Source: Methylopumilus sp003533095 (GTDB lineage Bacteria > Pseudomonadota > Gammaproteobacteria > Burkholderiales > Methylophilaceae). Taken from it: 64,000 nt of DNA. A model generated the notes under the pieces. That model saw nothing but the letters and a program-made list of their open reading frames with translations. It searched no databases and was not told the DNA's origin. Location of the stretch: contig CAXBPZ010000001.1 in the NCBI GenBank assembly GCA_963977845.1, positions 129,045 to 193,044 on the forward strand, in the 5' to 3' direction. The position numbers were made by a program, and so were the translations under genes. Positions 1 through 8,389 of this stretch are shown one piece after another. The first letter of the stretch is position 1, and the number at the start of each line of letters is the position of its first letter.

Positions 1-51
1 GGTGCAAAACTCAGAACCGAGAGCGCTCCGAGAAAAAAGGAAAAAGTTAAA
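1..51 (+). CDS. Possible 3' end of an upstream gene (partial)
   Basis: Reading from base 1 in frame 1 gives a 16-residue open tail (GAKLRTESAPRKKEKV plus K) ending in TAG at 49-51. Its lysine-rich, probably disordered character would fit the C-terminus of a gene that begins outside the window. The stretch is far too short to identify a family, and an open frame of this length is expected by chance. The following 87 bases hold no gene. Confidence 0.3.
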
Positions 52-126
52 TAGTAGAATGGGTTGAGTTTATTCAAAATACAAAAAGCCGTTTAAGACC
101 ATTGTACTTAAATCTGAGAAATAAAA

Positions 127-144
127 CCTTAAAAGTATTTAAGG
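127..144. terminator. Weak hairpin terminator, possibly bidirectional
   Basis: A 7-bp perfect inverted repeat (CCTTAAA, 4-base loop, TTTAAGG) overlaps the stop codon of the small secreted-protein gene. It is flanked by AAAA on the left and CTTTT on the right, so a short U-run follows the stem in either direction. The stem is AT-rich and therefore weak. Confidence 0.45.
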
Positions 145-513
145 CTTTTGAATCTTATATGTTTGAGAAGGACTTCCCGAAGTTTGGCCGTTATTATTTT
201 GAAACACAACAGTCTCAACAAATTCATCTAAAAAATCTAATTCAGTCACTGGATAATAACTACCATCTTCTGCAGTGTTTATATGGTGATATTGCCAGAC
301 AGAAGCCACAATTTCATCAGACGATTTCATTTTAATATCCTCTTTGGACATAGGTTCTCCAAGAGCTTTAAGGATTTCATCCTTATTGAAACGGCTAATA
401 GCCTCAATAAAGGATTTTTCGTCTACAGGGAGTGTACTTTTATCAATGTCAATTTCATTGGCAAGAAGGGGAGGCGATAAAATTAAAAGAATAGCTAAGA
501 GCTGGTTTTTCAT
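139..513 (-). CDS. Small secreted protein of unknown function, possibly BamE/SmpA-like fold
   Basis: This 124-residue protein starts with a clear signal peptide: a short basic N-terminus, a hydrophobic stretch at about residues 4-17, then ALA-type cleavage near 18-19. The mature part would be periplasmic. It contains a pattern of a short helix, LGEP, a gap, W-x-Y, then an acidic strand-like segment (TELDFLDEFVETVVF). That pattern resembles the layout of small BamE/SmpA-type domains, but the match is by eye and I would not name it. A strong Shine-Dalgarno sequence (AAGGAG, 7 bases before ATG) supports the start. It lies downstream of corC on the same strand, in the position where many proteobacteria carry lnt, and ends at a hairpin. 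Confidence 0.7.
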   Translation of the reverse strand: MKNQLLAILLILSPPLLANEIDIDKSTLPVDEKSFIEAISRFNKDEILKALGEPMSKEDIKMKSSDEIVASVWQYHHINTAEDGSYYPVTELDFLDEFVETVVFQNNNGQTSGSPSQTYKIQKP

Positions 514-565
514 AAGAGACTCCTTAAATCTTTAAGAAAAAGAATAAGTCGATTAGTTCAAAAAA

Positions 566-1399
566 TTACACATTATTATCAGGGGTGTCAATTTCAAAAA
601 GCATGGAATAAAGCTTTCGACTATCAGACCTTAGAATTGTAATTTTGAAACCCTGAAAAGTAATTTTTTCATCACGTTTTGGAAGATGACCAAATGCATG
701 AATAATTAAACCGCCAATTGTTGAAAACTCTTCATTACTAAAGTCCACTTTAAAGAATTCGTTGAAATCTTCAATTTCAGTTGATGCTTTAACTCTGAAG
801 TGACCGTTTTTATCTTGAATTATATTATCTTCAGTTTCATCAAAATCAAATTCATCTTCAATCTCACCTACAATTTGCTCTAAAACATCTTCAATTGTGA
901 CCATACCGGAGACGCCGCCGTATTCATCTACCACGATCGCAATATGATTTCGGCTACCTCTAAATTCTTTTAGAAGGACATTAAGTCTTTTAGATTCAGG
1001 AATGAATATAGCAGGGCGCAACATATCTCTAATTTCAAAGTCATCGCCAGCATAGTATTTAAGAAGATCCTTGGCTAGTAAAATGCCAATAACATCATTT
1101 TTGTCATCTTCAATCACAGGAAAGCGAGAGTGAGCGGTTGCTATAATAAATGGAATAAATTTTTCGGGTGGATGAGAAATATCAATAACATCCATTTGCG
1201 ATCTTGGAATCATGATATCTCTGACTTGCATTTCTGAAACTTGAAGCACACCTTCTATCATAGAAAGTGAATCAGCATCCATTAGATTTTTTTCATATGA
1301 AGATTTAAGTAATTCAAAAAGCTGCGCGCGGTCTTCCGGACCTCTTAAAAGAAAATGGCTAAGCCGTTCGATTAGTTTAGATTTTTTTAATTCGCTCAT
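566..1399 (-). CDS. corC: CorC/HlyC-family CBS-domain protein
   Basis: A 277-residue soluble member of the CorC/HlyC family, linked in enterics to magnesium/cobalt efflux. Two CBS domains are visible at roughly residues 68-125 and 133-190, the second ending in the family motif VDEYGGVSGMVTIEDVLEQI. A CorC/HlyC C-terminal domain spans about 205-275. There is no membrane DUF21 region, so this is the short cytoplasmic CorC type rather than the integral YfjD/CorB type. The start overlaps the ybeY stop by 4 bases (ATGA), so it is translationally coupled in the miaB-ybeZ-ybeY-corC operon. In many proteobacteria lnt follows; here it does not. The biochemical role of CorC is uncertain even in model organisms. 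Confidence 0.93.
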   Translation of the reverse strand: MSELKKSKLIERLSHFLLRGPEDRAQLFELLKSSYEKNLMDADSLSMIEGVLQVSEMQVRDIMIPRSQMDVIDISHPPEKFIPFIIATAHSRFPVIEDDKNDVIGILLAKDLLKYYAGDDFEIRDMLRPAIFIPESKRLNVLLKEFRGSRNHIAIVVDEYGGVSGMVTIEDVLEQIVGEIEDEFDFDETEDNIIQDKNGHFRVKASTEIEDFNEFFKVDFSNEEFSTIGGLIIHAFGHLPKRDEKITFQGFKITILRSDSRKLYSMLFEIDTPDNNV

Positions 1400-1851
1400 T
1401 GCGACGTTTTCTCTTCTATAAGATAAGGGTTTTTAAAACCTAGTTTAGTTAAAATATTAATTTCTTTTTCTTCCATAATTTGAGCATCTTTTTTATTCTC
1501 ATGGTCATAACCATATAAATGAAGTGCGCCATGAATAATGAGGTGAGCATAGTGAGCTTCAAGATTTTTAAATTGCTCTAGTGCTTCTTTTTCTATTACT
1601 GGAGCACAAAGGATAATATCTCCAATAAGATGATGCGCATCGTCAATAAGAAAAGAAAGGACATTTGTTGGATATTTTTTTTTACGATACATATTGTTTA
1701 GTTTTTTTGATTCATCACTTCCCACAATTCGGATAGTAATTTCGGCATTCTTATCAATAATAGATGCAAGCCATTTATGACAGAGTGTTTTTTTTAAAAT
1801 GGGTTTTGTATGCACCATATCTTGTATTGCAATGATGGGTTTTAATTCCAT
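1396..1851 (-). CDS. ybeY: Endoribonuclease YbeY (rRNA maturation / ribosome quality control)
   Basis: A 151-residue zinc-dependent single-strand endoribonuclease, needed in bacteria for 16S rRNA 3' end maturation and removal of defective 70S ribosomes. The diagnostic metal-binding motif H-x3-H-x5-H is intact as H107, H111 and H117 in HGALHLYGYDH. The preceding TNVLSFLIDD segment matches the usual TDVLSFP region of the family. Length is typical. It sits 10 bases after ybeZ, and its stop overlaps the corC start, which is the conserved ybeZ-ybeY-corC arrangement. The N-terminal 20 residues are poorly conserved, but no alternative start is more attractive. Confidence 0.95.
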   Translation of the reverse strand: MELKPIIAIQDMVHTKPILKKTLCHKWLASIIDKNAEITIRIVGSDESKKLNNMYRKKKYPTNVLSFLIDDAHHLIGDIILCAPVIEKEALEQFKNLEAHYAHLIIHGALHLYGYDHENKKDAQIMEEKEINILTKLGFKNPYLIEEKTSQ

Positions 1852-1861
1852 TTGAAGTTAA

Positions 1862-2815
1862 TTATTTACTTTCCTTTTTTTCAAAATTTTCATAAGCATT
1901 AATAATTTTTTGTACAAGAGGATGTCTTACTACATCTTCGGATAAGAAATGAGTGAATGCAATACCTTTTACCTTTGACAAAATTTTCTTTGCTTCAATC
2001 AAACCGCTTTTTTGACCTTTTGCTAAGTCAATTTGAGTAATATCACCTGTAATGACTGTTTTTGATCCAAAACCTATACGGGTTAAAAACATCTTCATCT
2101 GTTCAGGAGTCGTATTTTGAGCTTCATCTAAAATGATAAAGCTTTGATTAAGTGTGCGACCCCTCATATAAGCTAAGGGCGCTATTTCAATGATACTTTT
2201 ATCAATCATTTTGTGAACGTTGTCAAAGCCAGCTAAATCATAAAGCGCATCATAAAGAGGCCTTAAATAAGGGTTTACTTTTTGTGCCAAATCACCTGGA
2301 AGAAAACCTAACCTCTCTCCAGCTTCCACAGCGGGCCTAACTAAGACAATGCGTTTAATTTTATCTCGATTAATTGCATCTACAGCACTTGCTACAGCTA
2401 GATAAGTTTTTCCTGTCCCTGCGGGGCCAATGCCGAATGTGATATCAAAATCCTGTATATTTTTTAAGTATGCATTTTGTCTGGGCGTCCTACCTTTTAA
2501 GTCACTTCGTTTTGTTTTGAGTTCATTGATTTCTGAAGGCGCTTTTATTTCTTTTTCAAATTTATTTATTTCAACAAGTCCCAATTGAATATCTTCCAAT
2601 TCGATTGGATTGGTCGATTTTTTATAAAATTTCTGAATAAGTGCTGTCGCAACTTTTATATTTTTTGAAGAGCCATTTATAACAAAACTTGACCCGCGTC
2701 TTACAATATTAACTTCTAATGCCGCTTCAATTTGCTTTAGATTTTGATCTAAGACTCCACATAAATTGGATAATTGCCTGTTGTTGTCAGAAGGTAATTT
2801 AAATTCTATACCCAT
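1862..2815 (-). CDS. ybeZ: PhoH-family ATPase YbeZ
   Basis: A 317-residue PhoH-like P-loop ATPase, thought to act with YbeY in RNA metabolism. An N-terminal KH-like segment covers roughly residues 20-70. The PhoH ATPase core follows, with Walker A GPAGTGKT at 130-137 and Walker B FIILDEAQN around 227-234. The arginine-rich LVRPAVEAGERLGFLPGDL region typical of PhoH lies between them. It begins one base after the miaB stop and precedes ybeY, so the two RNA-related proteins are co-transcribed. The name YbeZ is preferred to PhoH because of this neighbourhood; no phosphate-starvation signal is visible. Confidence 0.94.
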   Translation of the reverse strand: MGIEFKLPSDNNRQLSNLCGVLDQNLKQIEAALEVNIVRRGSSFVINGSSKNIKVATALIQKFYKKSTNPIELEDIQLGLVEINKFEKEIKAPSEINELKTKRSDLKGRTPRQNAYLKNIQDFDITFGIGPAGTGKTYLAVASAVDAINRDKIKRIVLVRPAVEAGERLGFLPGDLAQKVNPYLRPLYDALYDLAGFDNVHKMIDKSIIEIAPLAYMRGRTLNQSFIILDEAQNTTPEQMKMFLTRIGFGSKTVITGDITQIDLAKGQKSGLIEAKKILSKVKGIAFTHFLSEDVVRHPLVQKIINAYENFEKKESK

Positions 2816-2816
2816 G

Positions 2817-4139
2817 TTAAATAAGCTCTCCGCGCAGTCTTTTTGAAGTCACTTCGGTAATTGTGACATCTACAAATTGGTTCATAAATGATTTATCAAC
2901 TTTAACGTCAACCACTCTATTATTATCTGTTTTTCCAGCCATTTCAGCTGGATTCTTCCATGATTGACCATCAATTAAAATGCGCTGTTTAGTGCCTAGC
3001 ATAAGATGACTAATCGCCTTACCTTGTGCATCATTCATTGATTGTAATTCATTCAATCTTCTTAATTTTGTCTCATGAGGGATTTCATCACGAATGTATG
3101 ATGCTGGTGTGCCCGGCCTTGGGCTATATATAAAACTAAAACTGAAATCAAATTTAACATCTTCCATAATTTTTTTTGTCATTTCAAAATCAGCGTCTGT
3201 TTCGTTAGGGAATCCAATAATAAAATCAGAGCTTATTGAAATTTGAGGACAATTTTTTCTTAATTTTTTTATAATATTTTTGTATTCTAGCGCCGTGTAA
3301 TTTCTCTTCATGGCTGACAATATGCGATCTGAACCTGATTGAATAGGCAAATGAAGATGTGCTGCAAGCTTTGGAAATTTTCCAAAGCATTCTATAAGGC
3401 TGTCATTCATTTCATTGGGATGACTTGTTGTAAATTTAATTCGTTTAATTGCATCAATCTCAGAAATATATTCTATAAGTAAAGCAAGATCTGCAAGGGA
3501 TCCTTTTTTAGTGAGAGATCGATAAGCATTCACATTTTGTCCGAGGAGAGTGATTTCTTTTGCACCTAAAGAGGACAGATGAATCACTTCAGCCAAAATA
3601 TCTTCGAAAGGCCTAGAGATTTCTTCCCCTCGTGTATAGGGAACAACACAAAAAGAACAATATTTACTGCACCCCTCAATAATTGAAACCATAGCTGATG
3701 CGCCTGAAAAACTTGGAGTGGGTAGATGATCAAATTTTTCTATCTCAGGGAAAGAAATATCAACTTGTGATGAGCCGACTGATTTTCTTTTGCTTACTAA
3801 GTCTGGTAATCGATGAAGGGTTTGTGGACCAAAAATAAGGTCTACAAAAGGGGCTCGTTTAAGAATATTGTCACCTTCTTGACTAGCAACACACCCGCCA
3901 ATTGCAATAAGTAAATTAGGATTAATTTTCTTAAGGGCTTCATACTCACCAAGATGACTGTATATTTTTTCTTCGGCTTTTTCTCTAACAGAGCATGTAT
4001 TTAAGATAATAAGATCAGCTTCTTTTGGGTCTTCCGTCTTGGAAGTCGCGTGAGTTTGATTTAATACATCCTGCATTTTGGATGAATCATACTCATTCAT
4101 TTGACAGCCGAATGTTTTAATAAAAACTTTTTTAAGCAT
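2817..4139 (-). CDS. miaB: tRNA-2-methylthio-N6-dimethylallyladenosine synthase MiaB
   Basis: A 440-residue radical-SAM methylthiotransferase that adds the 2-methylthio group to i6A at position 37 of tRNAs reading UNN codons. The N-terminal domain carries the three auxiliary-cluster cysteines C12 (FGCQMNEYDS), C49 (NTCSVREKAE) and C83 (GGCVASQEG). The radical-SAM cluster motif C157-x3-C161-x2-C164 follows (EGCSKYCSFC), and a TRAM-type RNA-binding domain ends the protein. Both clusters are complete, so the enzyme should be active. It heads the miaB-ybeZ-ybeY-corC operon. The 132 bases upstream separate it from the divergent cysG gene and hold promoter sequence for both directions, with no clear consensus match. 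Confidence 0.96.
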   Translation of the reverse strand: MLKKVFIKTFGCQMNEYDSSKMQDVLNQTHATSKTEDPKEADLIILNTCSVREKAEEKIYSHLGEYEALKKINPNLLIAIGGCVASQEGDNILKRAPFVDLIFGPQTLHRLPDLVSKRKSVGSSQVDISFPEIEKFDHLPTPSFSGASAMVSIIEGCSKYCSFCVVPYTRGEEISRPFEDILAEVIHLSSLGAKEITLLGQNVNAYRSLTKKGSLADLALLIEYISEIDAIKRIKFTTSHPNEMNDSLIECFGKFPKLAAHLHLPIQSGSDRILSAMKRNYTALEYKNIIKKLRKNCPQISISSDFIIGFPNETDADFEMTKKIMEDVKFDFSFSFIYSPRPGTPASYIRDEIPHETKLRRLNELQSMNDAQGKAISHLMLGTKQRILIDGQSWKNPAEMAGKTDNNRVVDVKVDKSFMNQFVDVTITEVTSKRLRGELI

Positions 4140-4271
4140 AAAGCTAATGAAATAAGTGGCGCACTAAAATTAGGTAGTGTTAAGTATAGTGGCTTTAAGT
4201 AATTAATAATACAGGTAAATTATTGCTTTTTAGATAAGATCTACCTTCCAATGAACATGTAAAATGATGTT

Positions 4272-5651
4272 ATGAAAAGTTTCCCAATTTTTATTAATTT
4301 ATTACATAAACCTGTATTGGTTATAGGGGGAGGTGACGTTGCTTTAAGAAAGATTGAAATGCTTCTTAAAGCTGATGCAAAAATTACTGTGATTGCTTCT
4401 AGCTTATGTAAAGAATTAAAGCATTATCAAAAGCTAAAAAAAATTCACGTTAAGATAAAATCTTTTGAGAAAAATGATTTAACCCATGCTGTGCTTGTTA
4501 TTGCAGCAACCAATAATAAAAAAGTTAATGTATTGGTATCTAAGACCGCACAAGCATTAAATATCCCAGTTAATGTAGTTGATGAACCTTCACTTTGTAC
4601 TTTCACAATGGGATCAATTATAGATCGTTCACCATTATTAATCGCAATTTCTAGTGAAGGTAATGCGCCTGTTTTAGCCAAATTTGTTCGTGAGAAAGTT
4701 GAAGCTTTAATTCCCCATAACTTTAGTAAGCTGGCTTCTGTGATGGGCTCTATGAGAGATAGCATTAAAAACAGATACGAATCAACGCAATCAAGAAGAA
4801 TTTTCTGGGAAAATTTTATTGATCACCCTATCGTAAGACAATTTCTTAATCAAACAAAGAAATTAAGTGTGCAGCAATTAATAGCTTTGGTGAAAAAAAA
4901 TGAGATCAAAAAGAGACAAGGAGAAGTTTTCTTGGTTGGAGGTGGGCCCGGAGACCCAGATTTACTTACCTTTAGAGCTCTTCATTTAATGCAGAGGTCG
5001 GATGTATGTGTTTATGACAAATTGATCAGCAAAGATGTTTTAAATTTAGTGAGGCGTGATGCAGAGCTTATTTATGTTGGTAAAGAAAGAGATCGACATA
5101 CTGTGCCACAAGAAAAAATTAATCAATTGCTTGTAAAATTAGCAAAAAAAGGTATGCGGGTTTTGCGGTTAAAAGGCGGTGACCCTTTTATCTTTGGTAG
5201 AGGTGGCGAGGAAATTGAAATGCTTATGGAACATAAAATTCCATTTCAAGTCGTGCCCGGAATCACTGCTGCTAATGGCGTATCAAGTTATGCAGGCATT
5301 CCTTTGACTCACAGAGATTATGCACAAAGTTGTACATTTGTTACAGGGCACATGAAAAATGAAAAACTGATTCTCGAATGGAATTCATTAGCTAAACCCA
5401 ACCAAACAGTAGTAATTTACATGGGACTTTTAGCGCTCTCGCAAATATGTGAACAGTTTATTAAACATGGTGCATCAAAAAATTTACCGATTGCAGTTGT
5501 TGAACAGGGTACAACTTCAGACCAAAAAGTTGTAACTGGTAGCCTTTCAAATATTACTCAAAAAGTGAAACAAGAAAAATTAAAATCTCCATCACTTATT
5601 ATTATTGGTAACGTGGTTAAACTTCGAAAAAAACTAAATTGGTTTAACTAA
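4272..5651 (+). CDS. cysG: Siroheme synthase CysG (trifunctional)
   Basis: A 459-residue fusion that makes siroheme from uroporphyrinogen III. The N-terminal half (about 1-210) is the NAD-dependent precorrin-2 dehydrogenase/ferrochelatase, with the nucleotide-binding GGGDVALRK motif near residue 19 and a conserved IIDRSPLLIAISSEGNAPVL segment. The C-terminal half (about 217-455) is the SAM-dependent uroporphyrinogen III C-methyltransferase, starting with FLVGGGPGDPDLLT and containing RLKGGDPFIFGRGGEE and the PGIT segment. Both halves look intact at the usual length. Siroheme is the cofactor of sulfite and assimilatory nitrite reductases, neither of which is in this window. The stop codon overlaps that of the convergent sensor kinase by 4 bases (CTAA). 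Confidence 0.96.
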   Translation: MKSFPIFINLLHKPVLVIGGGDVALRKIEMLLKADAKITVIASSLCKELKHYQKLKKIHVKIKSFEKNDLTHAVLVIAATNNKKVNVLVSKTAQALNIPVNVVDEPSLCTFTMGSIIDRSPLLIAISSEGNAPVLAKFVREKVEALIPHNFSKLASVMGSMRDSIKNRYESTQSRRIFWENFIDHPIVRQFLNQTKKLSVQQLIALVKKNEIKKRQGEVFLVGGGPGDPDLLTFRALHLMQRSDVCVYDKLISKDVLNLVRRDAELIYVGKERDRHTVPQEKINQLLVKLAKKGMRVLRLKGGDPFIFGRGGEEIEMLMEHKIPFQVVPGITAANGVSSYAGIPLTHRDYAQSCTFVTGHMKNEKLILEWNSLAKPNQTVVIYMGLLALSQICEQFIKHGASKNLPIAVVEQGTTSDQKVVTGSLSNITQKVKQEKLKSPSLIIIGNVVKLRKKLNWFN

Positions 5652-6964
5652 CTTTCGCTTATTAAAGGCAAGACAATCTTAACTTCAAGACCTTTTTTAG
5701 CTCGATTAGCAATTGTTAGTTTGCCATCATGTGATTGAGTAATGCGCTCTGCAATAGCAAGACCTAGTCCACAACCTTCACTGTTTCCTCTTGCCTCATC
5801 CATTCGTTCAAAAGGCTTAAGGAGGCGTTTAATTTCTTCAGGCGGTATACCAGGGCCGTCATCTAGAATACTAATGGTGATGTTATCTTTATTTTTTTTA
5901 AGTGTAATTAACACTTCTCCATTAGAATAAGAAAATGCATTATTAATTAAATTATCAAATAACCTTCTAAATGACACTGGCCTGATGTCATAAAAAATAG
6001 GTATTTTAATATTGCTCACTAAAACAATATTGCGGTTAAGTATTTTGTGTTGTTCTTTTAAATGACTAAAAAAGTCATTTAAATTGGTTGATATTTTGCT
6101 TTCTTGATCAAAGCCGCGAACGTAATCTATAAATTGGTTAAGAATGCTATCTATTTCTGTCACATCTTCTTCCATGCTCTTTTTAAGTTTGGCAGCTATT
6201 TTCTCAGGTAACATTTCGATGGCAATTCTAAGTCTTGTCAGTGGCGTTCTCACATCATGCGAAACACCCGCAAGTAGAAGTTTTCTTTCTTGTTCTATTT
6301 TATTAAGACCTTGTGCCATTTCATTAAATGTCTGACTCATAGCTTGAAACTCAGTCACGCTATCTAGAGGAAGTTTTTGCGGAAATTCACCTTTTTTTAA
6401 TTGTTCCGTAGCTTGAATTAAAAGGTTTAAAGGTCGATTAATTCTTGTTGCGGTAGCATAGGCACCAATGATTGAGAGGCCGGCAACAATAATGCCCCAG
6501 CCAATCCAGTGCCAGGGGAATGGCCTATCGCCTGGCGTAGGAATCACCACCCAAAACTCATCTTGATCGATAGAAAAGCTTACCCAAAGTCCCGGTATAC
6601 CGTAGTGATTAGTAATTACAATGGTATTTTCACCAAGTCTTTCTTTTAATTTACTGACAACAACTTGTAAGAAAGGATCTGGAGCTAAAGGCTCAATATC
6701 CTCGAAGTAATATGCTGGATAAATTCTGATATCGCCTTTGGTAGATAATTCCGACAAAAGCTCAAGCCTTTTATCTTCCCTTGAGGATATGAGAGATACT
6801 CTTGTGAAATTAACCACAGTTTCAATTTCTTGAGCTACTGCTTCGGCCCGAGGGCCTCTTTCAAAATAATCAAATATGCGAATTGAGACGATCTGCGCAA
6901 TGATAAGGACTGTTGCGATAAGGATAAGAAATCTAGCAAGAAGTGTATTAGGAATGAACTTCAA
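5648..6964 (-). CDS. envZ: EnvZ-type sensor histidine kinase
   Basis: A 438-residue inner-membrane kinase. A transmembrane helix spans about 9-28, followed by a periplasmic segment of roughly 120 residues. A second helix lies at about 152-172, then a HAMP linker to about 225. The HisKA domain carries phospho-acceptor H236 in GVSHDVRTPLTRLRIA, and the HATPase domain has an N-box (DNLINNAF), G1 (DDGPGIPP) and G2 (GCGLGLAIAERI). The VSHDVRTPLTRLR H-box is the EnvZ subclass pattern. Its start overlaps the regulator stop by 4 bases, so the pair is coupled. The stimulus cannot be read from sequence; osmolarity is only the enterobacterial precedent. Confidence 0.88.
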   Translation of the reverse strand: MKFIPNTLLARFLILIATVLIIAQIVSIRIFDYFERGPRAEAVAQEIETVVNFTRVSLISSREDKRLELLSELSTKGDIRIYPAYYFEDIEPLAPDPFLQVVVSKLKERLGENTIVITNHYGIPGLWVSFSIDQDEFWVVIPTPGDRPFPWHWIGWGIIVAGLSIIGAYATATRINRPLNLLIQATEQLKKGEFPQKLPLDSVTEFQAMSQTFNEMAQGLNKIEQERKLLLAGVSHDVRTPLTRLRIAIEMLPEKIAAKLKKSMEEDVTEIDSILNQFIDYVRGFDQESKISTNLNDFFSHLKEQHKILNRNIVLVSNIKIPIFYDIRPVSFRRLFDNLINNAFSYSNGEVLITLKKNKDNITISILDDGPGIPPEEIKRLLKPFERMDEARGNSEGCGLGLAIAERITQSHDGKLTIANRAKKGLEVKIVLPLISES

Positions 6965-7680
6965 TGTGTGGCATCACCATCTGGAACAAAGATATATCCA
7001 AAGCCCCACATTGTCTGTAAAAATTTAGGACTTGTAGGATCTTCTTCTAGGATTTTTCTTAATCTTGAAATTTGAACATCGATACTTCTATCAAAAACAT
7101 CAAGTTCACGGCCCTTTGCTAATTGCATAATTTGATCTCGGGACAATGGTTGGCGAGGATGATCAATAAATACTTTTAATAATTCAAATTCACCCGATGT
7201 AATGCTGATAGGGGTTCCATTTTTTGTGAGGCTTCTTGTGTCAGAGCTAAATAAAAACGGACCAAACGCTAAGTTTTCAGAGGTTGAGCTTTGCGTTTGT
7301 TTTAATTCATTTCGTCTTAATACTGCATTAATACGTGCTAAAAGCTCTCGGGGATTAAATGGTTTTGATACGTAATCATCCGCTCCCATTTCTAAGCCGA
7401 CTATGCGATCAATTTCATCCCCTTTTGCCGTAAGAATAATAATGGGAGTAGAATTTCCCGAGCCTCTTAACCTTTGGCATATAGCAAGTCCATTTTCTTC
7501 AGGCATCATGAGGTCTAGGATAATAAGGTTAACAACGTGGTTAGTAATAAATGCGTCCATTTCCTTACCACCATTGGCTGTATGGACATTCAATCCCTGA
7601 TCAATGAGGTACTGACTGGTGAGATCCCTTATTTTTGGGTCATCATCAACAATTAAAATAGTTGGTGGATTGATTGCCAT
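6961..7680 (-). CDS. ompR: OmpR-family response regulator
   Basis: A 239-residue two-domain regulator. The receiver domain (about 7-122) has the acidic pocket D12-D13-D14, phospho-acceptor D56 in IILDLMMPEENG, and the conserved K in DDYVSKPFNPREL. A winged-helix DNA-binding domain occupies about 138-235, with the family signature RSIDVQISRLRKILEEDP and the ending QTMWGFGYIFVPDG. It is transcribed with the EnvZ-type kinase, overlapping it by 4 bases. OmpR is the best family name, but the regulon in this organism is unknown. The 166 bases upstream are shared with the divergent EF-hand gene. Confidence 0.9.
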   Translation of the reverse strand: MAINPPTILIVDDDPKIRDLTSQYLIDQGLNVHTANGGKEMDAFITNHVVNLIILDLMMPEENGLAICQRLRGSGNSTPIIILTAKGDEIDRIVGLEMGADDYVSKPFNPRELLARINAVLRRNELKQTQSSTSENLAFGPFLFSSDTRSLTKNGTPISITSGEFELLKVFIDHPRQPLSRDQIMQLAKGRELDVFDRSIDVQISRLRKILEEDPTSPKFLQTMWGFGYIFVPDGDATH

Positions 7681-7846
7681 GGGTTTAGTTTAAATCAGTT
7701 GATGCGAATTGAACTTAATGTATCAGTTTACATCAAACTCGTAATGATCCATTGTTACAAATAGAAACAAATGTGCATTTTTTTGTAATAAATTATTTAC
7801 ATTTAAGCGTGAATATAACAGACCTTTCTAGATAAAAATCAACCAA

Positions 7847-8353
7847 TTGTATAAATTTTTAAAAGCTTTTTTATTTTGTTTTACTGCGTTTTTTGGCCTC
7901 TACTTTCAAGTACTGGCAGGCGCAAATAATCAAGTATCAAAAACAGAATCAGATACTAATCCATCAGTTGCTACAGAGCTTAATAAATTAAAAGAAAGCA
8001 ATACCCTGACACCAGAGGAGCGAGCAAGAATTAGACGCGCCCTTGCTGCATATGCAAAATCCTCAGGTAAAGAAAGTAGCCTTATTGAAGAAAAGCAAAG
8101 GGAAATGTTAAAAGGCTTAGAGTCACGTTTTATTGCTTGTGATGAAGACAACGATAATACCCTTGATCTTTCGGAAACGACAAAATGTTTACCTCAAGTG
8201 GCTCGTCAATTTAATCGCCTCGATTTAGACGAAAATGAAGTGATATCTTTAGATGAATTGGCCTTTTTAGCAAAAGAATTTGAAAAAAATCACTTAGATA
8301 TTAGTAAACGTAAAAACAATCAAGCTTCATCAAATACCAGAACGCCTATTTAA
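7847..8353 (+). CDS. Secreted EF-hand calcium-binding protein
   Basis: A 168-residue protein with a signal peptide at about residues 1-25 (hydrophobic LKAFLFCFTAFFGLYFQVLA). A helical, charged region covers about 45-95. Two EF-hand loops follow. Loop 1 is D99-E110 (DEDNDNTLDLSE), with acidic or amide residues at positions 1, 3, 5, 9 and 12. Loop 2 is D126-E137 (DLDENEVISLDE), with D, D, N, S and E at positions 1, 3, 5, 9 and 12. Loop position 6, usually Gly, is N or E here, so affinity may be reduced. The start is TTG with no strong Shine-Dalgarno sequence, so the start is less certain. It is divergent from the OmpR/EnvZ pair. The protein is likely periplasmic; its function is unknown. Confidence 0.75.
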   Translation: MYKFLKAFLFCFTAFFGLYFQVLAGANNQVSKTESDTNPSVATELNKLKESNTLTPEERARIRRALAAYAKSSGKESSLIEEKQREMLKGLESRFIACDEDNDNTLDLSETTKCLPQVARQFNRLDLDENEVISLDELAFLAKEFEKNHLDISKRKNNQASSNTRTPI

Positions 8354-8389
8354 ATTTCCCTTAGTGAATCTTCGTTAAAATAGATCACT

